From Acidimicrobiia bacterium (GTDB lineage Bacteria; Actinomycetota; Acidimicrobiia; IMCC26256), in contig JALRDW010000294.1 of assembly GCA_023262065.1 (NCBI GenBank), positions 1 to 5,128 on the forward strand: DNA of 5,128 nt, in the 5' to 3' direction. Every line of letters starts with the position of its first letter. Within the stretch, counting starts at the first letter, position 1. A program made the translations under genes and the position numbers. Shown here in pieces: positions 1-5,128 of this stretch. The notes under the pieces were generated by a model. That model worked only from the letters and a program-made list of their open reading frames with translations. It made no database searches and was not told the DNA's origin.

Positions 1-496
1 CGTCCCCCTCGGGCGTGCGGACCCGCAGGGGCGGCAGGCCGGCACCGGCCACGAGGAACCCGAGCATCACCTCGCGGTGGGGCCCGATGATCGCCCAATC
101 GGCCGGATCGATCGTCGCCGGTCGGCCGACGGCCTCGAGGATGTCCCCCTCGTGCCCGGTCGTATCGATGATGGGCATGCGGGCGAAGGCCTCGTCGACC
201 CCGGCGGCCGCAGGGTCGTCGACCACGAGGGCCGCGCCGGGAGCGTGCTCGGCCCACTCGGCCAGCACCTCGGCCCGACTCCGACCCCGCCGGAGGGCGA
301 CCTGGGCGGCCGTCCACTCATCGAGCGACCATGCGGCGAGGTCACGCCGGTCGAGGTCGTGCGCCGCCCCGGCGAGGTGGGCCAGCAGGTCGAGGAGCGA
401 CCAACCCGGTGTCGCCGGGATCGGGAGATCGTCGTCGAGCGACGCCACGAGATCGACGACGCGGGCGTGGGCGGCGAGGTAGCGGTGTCCGTTCAC
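1..496 (-). CDS. DinB/mycothiol-dependent maleylpyruvate isomerase-like protein (TIGR03083-type), 3' end cut by window edge
   Basis: Reading the minus strand from a GTG at 496-494 gives 165 open codons that run off the left edge. The start is supported by a GAGG Shine-Dalgarno-like element at 509-506, nine bases ahead of the GTG; no other start lies closer to the preceding gene's stop. Residues 1-~150 look like the four-helix DinB/MDMPI N-terminal domain: a PGWSLLDLLAHLAG segment (30-43), a W-T-x-x-QV-x-x-RRG stretch (61-71), and a D-x3-HEGDI motif (111-119). His40, Asp111 and His115 fit the metal triad known in mycothiol-dependent maleylpyruvate isomerase (His, acidic residue, His with x3 spacing). 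The last visible residues (LRVRTPEGD, 157-165) resemble the start of the SCP2-like C-terminal domain of these proteins. The family belongs to mycothiol-making Actinomycetota; most members have no known substrate, so catalysis here is inference. It lies 28 nt after the sulfatase-like gene on the same strand and is probably cotranscribed with it. Confidence 0.85.
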   Translation of the reverse strand, partial: MNGHRYLAAHARVVDLVASLDDDLPIPATPGWSLLDLLAHLAGAAHDLDRRDLAAWSLDEWTAAQVALRRGRSRAEVLAEWAEHAPGAALVVDDPAAAGVDEAFARMPIIDTTGHEGDILEAVGRPATIDPADWAIIGPHREVMLGFLVAGAGLPPLRVRTPEGD

Positions 497-505
497 GGGA
501 CCGAT

Positions 506-509
506 CCTC
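506..509 (-). promoter_or_regulatory. Ribosome binding site for the GTG-started gene
   Basis: The minus strand reads GAGG here, followed by nine bases and then GTG at 496-494. This is the only purine-rich element in the 28-nt gap and it decides the non-ATG start. Confidence 0.55.
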
Positions 510-524
510 GCACGCCGGCCGAGC

Positions 525-2606
525 TCAGTTGCCGATGCGGACCGGGTCGAGCACGGGAGCCGACGGGTCACCGCGCACGGCGTAGGCCGTGATCGTGTTC
601 GCGCCCGGTCGCAACGGCGTCGGGGCGAGCGCGGCGAAGTAGTAGCCGAGGTCGTTCGTGCTGCCGGGTTGCGGGTCGGCGAAGCCGAACCCGGCGACGA
701 TCCCGTTGATCCCGAACGCGATGACCCGGGTGTCGCCGAGCTGCTGCACGTACCCTCGCTGCCACAGCACCGGGATCCGGGGGGCGGTCGGGTCGACGGC
801 CGCGAACGCCGGCGAACCGGTGCGCAGGTAGAGCTCCGACGGCCCGCCCGGGAGGTCGCGCACGAACGGCGCGGCCGGCTCCCCGACGAGCGAGGCGTAG
901 GGCCCGACGCGGTAGGTGCGGTACTCCGTGGGTCCGGCGGGCGCCGCCCGGGCACCGATCACCTCGGCGAACCGGTCCTCGTCGTAGGACAGGTACTCGC
1001 CCTCGGGCGCGGTCTCGGCGTCGTCGGGCTGGAGCTGACCGTCCCACTGGTACAGCCGCGGCGGCACCGAGGAACGCGGCGCGCCGGTCGGTGGGACCCC
1101 GTCGACCGACCAGGGGATCTCGGTGTCGAGGGCGGACGCGATGGTCGGCAGCACGTCGATCGTCTCCATCCGACGGTCGTCGACCACACCGGCGCGCTGG
1201 CCCGGTCGCTTCACGAACAGCGGGGTCCAGAGGATGTCGGGCGCGGTCGCGCGGGAGGCGGTGCGCCCGGCCTCACCGGCGGCGAACGTGATCCCGTGGT
1301 CGGCGGTGACCACCACGAGCGTGTCGTCCCACTCGCCCATGGCCTCGAGTCGGTCCCGGACCCGGCCGAGGAACGCGTCGGTGGCCCGCACCTGGGTGAG
1401 GTGCTTCGACCGTGCGACGGCGCCGGTGCCCTCGCTCTTCCACTCGATGAGGTTCGAGCGGGCGAAGAGCCGGTCCCCCCGAGGCACCGCCTCCTGGAAC
1501 GTCGCGAGGTAGCGCCAGGGCTGGTGCGGCAGGAGGATGTGCACGTAGTCGAGCACGGGTTCGCCCGGCGCGGAGGGCTCGAGGGAGGCGACGAAGTCCT
1601 CGGCCGCGGGGCGCGCCGGCGGGATGTCGGCCAACTCCTCGTAGGTGGTCTGGAACCGCTCGGGCGCGGCGGCCGTCGTGTAGAGCGACCAGGCCTCGCG
1701 CGCGAGCGAGAGGAACCCGCGCAGCCCGGAGGACGAGGTCGTGCGGGTGGTGCAGATGGTGTCGGGGCACAGGCGCTCGACCGGTTCGTGGACGTTCATC
1801 CGGTAGCGACCCCCGAGCAACCGGAACAACGAGTCCGGGTGGTCGGCGGCGATCGGGAGCAGGTCGACCGCGGGGTACCGCCCGGTCACGACGGCCGGCA
1901 CGGCCTTCTCGGTGTCGGGAGCCACCGTGGTCGTGTTGCGGTACCAGGTCGAGGTGCGGGCGAGCGCCGCGAGGTTCGGGTACAGGTCGGCGTCGACGCC
2001 CCCCGATCCGTCGAGGATCGAGGCGAGTGGGAGCTCGTCGAGGACGACCATGAGGACCCGGGCCGGGTTCCCGATCCGGGCGCCGCTCGCGGACACCTCC
2101 GCCCCCGTGACCGCCCGGTTCGCCGGCGAGAGCAGCAGGAACTGCACGAGGAACACCGGCAGGGCGATGGTGGCGAACCGCAGCAGCGTCCCGAACGCGA
2201 CCGTGCGCGCGGCGAGCACCGCCACGGCGAGGGCCGCGACGGCCGCGATCACCACGAGCGGGGTCGGGCCGAGCCCGGTCAGGGTCTTCAGGAGCTGCAG
2301 CGCGAAGAGTCCGCCGGCCGCACCGAGGAGGAGGGCGTGGGCGAACCGACGGGCGCGCGGGACCACGAGTCCGATGAGCACCTCGGCGGCCCAGGCCAGC
2401 GTCGGGGGCACGAGGGCGATGAGGAGGGCCAGGCCGATGAGGGCCGGCAGGGTCGTGTCGCGCACGATGAGGGTGCCGACGTTCCGGGAGAGCGTCCCGA
2501 ACGCGGGCTGGGCGATGGCGAGCGTGCACGCGCCGAGCAACTCCGCTCCGGCCCGCACCTCGCGCCGCCACGGCCCGATCCGCCGCCCCTCGGTACCCCC
2601 CGTCAT
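525..2606 (-). CDS. Membrane-anchored sulfatase-like (alkaline phosphatase superfamily) hydrolase or transferase
   Basis: Complete gene of 693 residues, ATG at 2606-2604, TGA at 527-525. An in-frame TAG at 2618-2616, four codons upstream, rules out a longer start. After an Arg-rich N-terminus come about five hydrophobic segments (roughly 21-39, 53-82, 88-109, 115-133, 143-160), which would place the rest outside the membrane. The catalytic domain (~182-500) shows sulfatase-fold landmarks: VLMVVLDE with metal-ligand Asp190, TVAPDTEKAVPAVVTG with likely nucleophile Thr232, the HILLPHQPW segment with His356 and His361, and VTADHG with Asp436 and His437. The nucleophile region has no C-x-P-x-R formylglycine signature, so a true sulfatase is unlikely; a phosphatase, phosphodiesterase or phosphoglycerol/phosphoethanolamine-transferase-like role fits better, with substrate unknown. 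Cys280 and Cys285 could form an extracytoplasmic disulfide. The tail (~590-693) looks like a beta-rich accessory domain with a LRPGANTITAYAV strand pattern. It lies 184 bp after nrdJ and 28 nt before the TIGR03083-like gene. Confidence 0.88.
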   Translation of the reverse strand: MTGGTEGRRIGPWRREVRAGAELLGACTLAIAQPAFGTLSRNVGTLIVRDTTLPALIGLALLIALVPPTLAWAAEVLIGLVVPRARRFAHALLLGAAGGLFALQLLKTLTGLGPTPLVVIAAVAALAVAVLAARTVAFGTLLRFATIALPVFLVQFLLLSPANRAVTGAEVSASGARIGNPARVLMVVLDELPLASILDGSGGVDADLYPNLAALARTSTWYRNTTTVAPDTEKAVPAVVTGRYPAVDLLPIAADHPDSLFRLLGGRYRMNVHEPVERLCPDTICTTRTTSSSGLRGFLSLAREAWSLYTTAAAPERFQTTYEELADIPPARPAAEDFVASLEPSAPGEPVLDYVHILLPHQPWRYLATFQEAVPRGDRLFARSNLIEWKSEGTGAVARSKHLTQVRATDAFLGRVRDRLEAMGEWDDTLVVVTADHGITFAAGEAGRTASRATAPDILWTPLFVKRPGQRAGVVDDRRMETIDVLPTIASALDTEIPWSVDGVPPTGAPRSSVPPRLYQWDGQLQPDDAETAPEGEYLSYDEDRFAEVIGARAAPAGPTEYRTYRVGPYASLVGEPAAPFVRDLPGGPSELYLRTGSPAFAAVDPTAPRIPVLWQRGYVQQLGDTRVIAFGINGIVAGFGFADPQPGSTNDLGYYFAALAPTPLRPGANTITAYAVRGDPSAPVLDPVRIGN

Positions 2607-2612
2607 ACCCGC

Positions 2613-2639
2613 AGGCTACGGCCCACCCGGGCCGGTCAG
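2613..2639 (-). promoter_or_regulatory. Possible leaderless promoter for the sulfatase-like gene
   Basis: The minus strand carries TAGCCT (2618-2613), matching the TANNNT -10 form, six bases ahead of the ATG at 2606. That spacing would put the transcription start at or next to the A of the ATG. CTGACC (2639-2634), a 4-of-6 match to TTGACA, lies 15 bases further upstream, a rather short spacer. No purine-rich ribosome binding site precedes the ATG, which suits a leaderless message. Short motifs in high-GC DNA can arise by chance, so this is a suggestion only. Confidence 0.3.
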
Positions 2640-2722
2640 GACCGCGCCCGCGCCGTTCTCGGGAACCTCTCAGGGATCGGCGGCCCGATGCGGCCCGGTC
2701 CATCCCCGGGCACCGGACGCGC

Positions 2723-2750
2723 CGAGGGGGAGGCTCGCGCCTCCCCCTCG
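2723..2750 (-). terminator. Strong hairpin, probable nrdJ transcription terminator
   Basis: A perfect 12-bp inverted repeat (CGAGGGGGAGGC / GCCTCCCCCTCG) encloses a 4-nt loop. Read as minus-strand RNA the loop is GCGA, a GNRA tetraloop; on the plus strand it is UCGC. The stem begins 40 nt after the nrdJ stop codon. No U-tract follows, as is common for stem-only terminators proposed in high-GC Actinomycetota. It could also act as an mRNA 3'-end stabiliser or processing site. Confidence 0.7.
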
Positions 2751-2762
2751 TGCGGTTCGTGG

Positions 2763-2780
2763 CCGGCCGGAGCCGACCGG
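2763..2780 (-). other. Short hairpin just after the nrdJ stop
   Basis: The minus strand reads CCGGTCGG-CT-CCGGCCGG. The arms pair with one U-G wobble in the minus-strand RNA, whereas the plus-strand copy has a C-A mismatch, so the structure is better formed in the nrdJ transcript. With a 2-nt gap the innermost pairs would open, leaving about six pairs and a 6-nt loop. It starts 10 nt after the stop and precedes the stronger hairpin at 2750-2723, so the two may work in tandem. A run of CCGG units in GC-rich DNA could also be chance. Confidence 0.35.
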
Positions 2781-2790
2781 GCGGCTGTTC

Positions 2791-5128
2791 CTAGGAGCAG
2801 CCGCTCGTGGCGCCGCAGGACGGGCAGGCGTGGCAGGAGCCGGCCCGCTGCATGATGTCGCCGCACACGTGGCACAGCACGGTCTCCCGCTGGCGCACCT
2901 CGGGTGCCTTCCGCGCGACCGGAGCCGCGGCGGCCGCCGACGGGGCCCGGTCCTCCGGCGGCAGCAGGTCGAGCCCCTGCTGTCCGGCCTGGGCCTCGAC
3001 CTGCTCCTCGACCCCGGGGAGGGTCGGCTGGAGCCGCTCGTTCACCGAGAGGATGCCCATCGCCACGCGTGCGTCGTAGTCGATGTACTCGATGGCGATG
3101 CGCCGGAAGATGTAGTCGACGAGGCTCGTGGCGAACCGGATGTCCGGGTCGTCGGTCATGCCCGCCGGCTCGAAGCGCATGTTCGTGAACATCTCGCAGA
3201 ACGCCTCGATCGGCACGCCGTACTGGAGACCGTGGCTCACCGAGATGGCGAAGGCGTCCATGATGCCGGCGAGGGTCGAGCCCTGCTTGGCGACCTTCAG
3301 GAAGATCTCGCCCGGACGGCCGTCCTCGAACTCACCGACCGTCACGTAGCCGTGGCAGTCCGCGACCCGGAACGAGAAGGTGTTCGAGACCCGCTTGCGC
3401 GGCAGCTTCTGGCGGACCGGCTGCTGGACGATCACCGTCTCGACGATGCGCTCCACCTGCGAGGAGAGGGCATCCGTCGAGGCGTCGTCCTCGGCCCCGG
3501 CCTTCTTCTGCGTGGAGAGCGGCTGGCCGACCTTGCAGTTGTCGCGGTAGATCGCCACCGCCTTGATGCCGAGCTTCCAGGCCTCGATGTGGAGGTCCTC
3601 CACGTCCTCGACCGTCGCCTCCTCCGGCATGTTCACCGTCTTGGAGATGGCACCCGAGATGAACGGCTGGACCGCTCCCATCATCGTGACGTGACCCATG
3701 TAGTGGATCGTGTTGTCACCCATCGAGCAGGCGAACACCGACAGGTGCTCCGGGTTGAACGCCGGCGCACCGAGGATCGTCTTGTTCTCGTCGATGTACT
3801 CGACGATCGCATCGACCTGCTGCGCGGTGTACCCGAGCCGCTTGAGGGCCCGCGGGATCGTCTGGTTCACGATGAACATCGTGCCGCCGCCGACCAGCTT
3901 CTTCGCCTTCGTGAGGGCGAGGTCGGGCTCGATGCCGGTGGTGTCGCAGTCCATCATGAGGCCGATGGTGCCGGTCGGCGCGAGCACGGTCGCCTGCGAG
4001 TTGCGGACACCGTAGAGCTCGCCGAGCTCCACCGCCTCGTCCCAGGACCGCTGGGCGGCACTGAGCAGCTCCGGCGCGACGAGCTCCTCGTCGATGTCGG
4101 CCGCGGCGGCGCGGTGCATGCGCAGGACCTCGAGCATCGGCTCGGCGTTCTCCGCGTACCCGGCGAACGGGCCCATGCGCCCGGAGGTGCGGGCCGAGGT
4201 GGCGTAGGCGTGTCCCGTCATGAGCGCGGTCAGGGCGGCCGCCCAGGCCCGCCCGGCGGGCGAGTCGTAGGCGAGGCCCTGGGCCATGAGGAGGGCCCCG
4301 AGGTTGGCGTAGCCGAGGCCGAGCTGCCGGAACTTGCGGCTGTTCGCGCCGATGGGCTCCGTCGGGTAGTCGGCGTTGCCGACGAGGATCTCCTGCGCCG
4401 TGAACATGACCTCGATCGTGTGGCGGTACGCCTCGATGTCGAAGGTGCCGTCGTTCTCGAGGTACTTCAGCAGGTTGATGCTCGCGAGGTTGCACGCCGA
4501 GTTGTCGATGTGCATGTACTCCGAGCACGGGTTCGACCCGTTGATGCGGGCCGTGTTCGGAGCGGTGTGCCACTTGTTGATCGTCGTGTCGAACTGCATG
4601 CCCGGGTCGGCGCACTCCCAGGTGGCCTGGGAGATCTGCCGCATGAGGTCCCGCGCCCGCACGGTCTTGACCGGCTCACCGGTCTTGACCTCGCGCAGCG
4701 CCCAGTCCTTGTCGTCGACGACGGCCTGCATGAACTCGTCGGTGACACGGACCGAGTTGTTGGCGTTCTGGTACTGGATCGAGTGCGAGTCCTTGCCGTC
4801 GAGGTCCATGTCGAACCCGGCGTCACGCAGGGCGCGGGCCTTGCGCTCCTCGATCGTCTTGCACCAGATGAACTCCTCGATGTCCGGGTGGTCGGCGTTG
4901 AGGATGACCATCTTGGCGGCGCGACGGGTCGTGCCTCCCGACTTGATGGTGCCGGCCGATGCGTCGGCACCGCGCATGAACGAGACCGGGCCGGAGGCGG
5001 TGCCGCCGCCGTCGAGACCCTCGAAGCTGGAGCGGATCTTCGACAGGTTGATGCCCGAACCGGAGCCGCCCTTGAAGATGACGCCCTCCTCGCGGTACCA
5101 GTTGAGGATCGCGGACATCTTGTCCTCG
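2791..5128 (-). CDS. nrdJ: Adenosylcobalamin-dependent (class II) ribonucleoside-diphosphate reductase, N-terminus beyond window
   Basis: Reduces ribonucleotides to deoxyribonucleotides in the cytoplasm, using a B12-generated thiyl radical, so it needs no oxygen and no small subunit. The frame enters open at the right edge (E-D-K before the ATG at 5118) and ends at TAG 2793-2791. That ATG is internal, since the sequence before it continues the family's conserved block. Numbering from Met at 5118: the GGSGSGINLS substrate loop (17-26), the finger-loop motif NPCSE with Asn196, radical Cys198 and Glu200, redox Cys209 eleven residues later, and the PTGTIG phosphate-binding loop (381-386). A TSCPD-type domain follows at ~578-680, then an Ala/Pro/Gln-rich linker (~700-740) and a zinc ribbon with Cys749, 752, 762, 765 and 768, ending TSGCS with Cys774. 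The Cys spacing matches Thermotoga maritima NrdJ (C322, E324, C333); the partner Cys (C134 there) would lie in the missing part. No intein interrupts the visible motifs. The fragment is about four fifths of a usual full-length protein. Confidence 0.97.
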   Translation of the reverse strand, partial: EDKMSAILNWYREEGVIFKGGSGSGINLSKIRSSFEGLDGGGTASGPVSFMRGADASAGTIKSGGTTRRAAKMVILNADHPDIEEFIWCKTIEERKARALRDAGFDMDLDGKDSHSIQYQNANNSVRVTDEFMQAVVDDKDWALREVKTGEPVKTVRARDLMRQISQATWECADPGMQFDTTINKWHTAPNTARINGSNPCSEYMHIDNSACNLASINLLKYLENDGTFDIEAYRHTIEVMFTAQEILVGNADYPTEPIGANSRKFRQLGLGYANLGALLMAQGLAYDSPAGRAWAAALTALMTGHAYATSARTSGRMGPFAGYAENAEPMLEVLRMHRAAAADIDEELVAPELLSAAQRSWDEAVELGELYGVRNSQATVLAPTGTIGLMMDCDTTGIEPDLALTKAKKLVGGGTMFIVNQTIPRALKRLGYTAQQVDAIVEYIDENKTILGAPAFNPEHLSVFACSMGDNTIHYMGHVTMMGAVQPFISGAISKTVNMPEEATVEDVEDLHIEAWKLGIKAVAIYRDNCKVGQPLSTQKKAGAEDDASTDALSSQVERIVETVIVQQPVRQKLPRKRVSNTFSFRVADCHGYVTVGEFEDGRPGEIFLKVAKQGSTLAGIMDAFAISVSHGLQYGVPIEAFCEMFTNMRFEPAGMTDDPDIRFATSLVDYIFRRIAIEYIDYDARVAMGILSVNERLQPTLPGVEEQVEAQAGQQGLDLLPPEDRAPSAAAAAPVARKAPEVRQRETVLCHVCGDIMQRAGSCHACPSCGATSGCS

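Noticed and set aside
15..592. Plus-strand open frames over the left edge (15-482, 77-592, 331-585)
   Set aside because: Their translations are Arg/Ser/Ala/Gly-rich without motifs, while the minus strand here encodes a coherent MDMPI-like protein with its own ribosome binding site.
2657..2676. A CTGAGA-containing stretch on the minus strand upstream of the sulfatase-like gene, reminiscent of a thi-box fragment, plus a near-repeat (TCTCGGGAA / TCTCAGGGA)
   Set aside because: None of the other conserved TPP riboswitch segments or pairings are present nearby, and the downstream gene has no thiamine link. The near-repeat is too short to stand alone.
2676..2689. Small inverted repeat ATCGG-CGGC-CCGAT in the intergenic gap
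   Set aside because: A five-pair stem is expected by chance in this GC-rich sequence and it is not placed where it would clearly act as a terminator or operator.
1273..2703. A 476-codon minus-strand frame overlapping the sulfatase-like gene
   Set aside because: Out of frame with a gene that has intact catalytic motifs; its product is almost entirely Arg, Gly, Pro and Ala, a typical shadow.
669..2855. A 728-codon plus-strand open frame opposite the sulfatase-like gene
   Set aside because: It is antisense to a gene with clear family motifs, is dominated by Arg, Gly, Glu and Asp with no domain pattern, and runs across the intergenic hairpin. In ~70% GC DNA such long stop-free antisense frames arise from third-position GC bias.
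2636..2875. A 79-codon minus-strand frame across the nrdJ 3' end and the intergenic gap
   Set aside because: It overlaps the conserved NrdJ zinc ribbon out of frame and reads straight through the hairpin stem; composition is Arg/Pro-rich with no start signal.
3716..4615. A 299-codon minus-strand frame inside nrdJ
   Set aside because: It is a shifted reading of the NrdJ catalytic core, rich in Arg, His and Pro, with no recognisable domain.

Overview
High-GC (roughly 70%) bacterial chromosomal DNA carrying three genes, all on the minus strand, with no mobile element, CRISPR array or RNA gene visible. The GC content, the GTG start, a protein of the mycothiol-dependent maleylpyruvate isomerase (TIGR03083-like) type and a class II ribonucleotide reductase with a C-terminal zinc ribbon together suggest an actinomycete. 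I would guess an Acidimicrobiia-like lineage, but that placement is inference.

Layout in the direction of transcription (right to left). (1) 5128-2791: the C-terminal ~780 residues of an adenosylcobalamin-dependent ribonucleotide reductase (NrdJ); the N-terminus lies beyond the right edge. (2) 2790-2607: a 184-bp gap with two hairpins just after the nrdJ stop, one a perfect 12-bp stem closed by a GCGA tetraloop and probably a terminator, followed by a possible leaderless promoter for the next gene. (3) 2606-525: a complete 693-residue membrane-anchored sulfatase/alkaline-phosphatase-superfamily protein with about five N-terminal membrane helices and a predicted extracytoplasmic catalytic domain. 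(4) 496-1: the first 165 codons of a DinB/mycothiol-dependent maleylpyruvate-isomerase-like protein. It starts at a GTG only 28 nt after the sulfatase gene and runs off the left edge.

The reductase supplies deoxyribonucleotides and appears transcriptionally separate from what follows. The sulfatase-like gene and the TIGR03083-like gene are probably one transcript, but no shared pathway can be read from the sequence. I see no convincing new biological system here. The items worth a second look are the terminator structure, the threonine-type active site of the sulfatase-like protein, a possible leaderless start and the edge gene, which has no ATG at its start.
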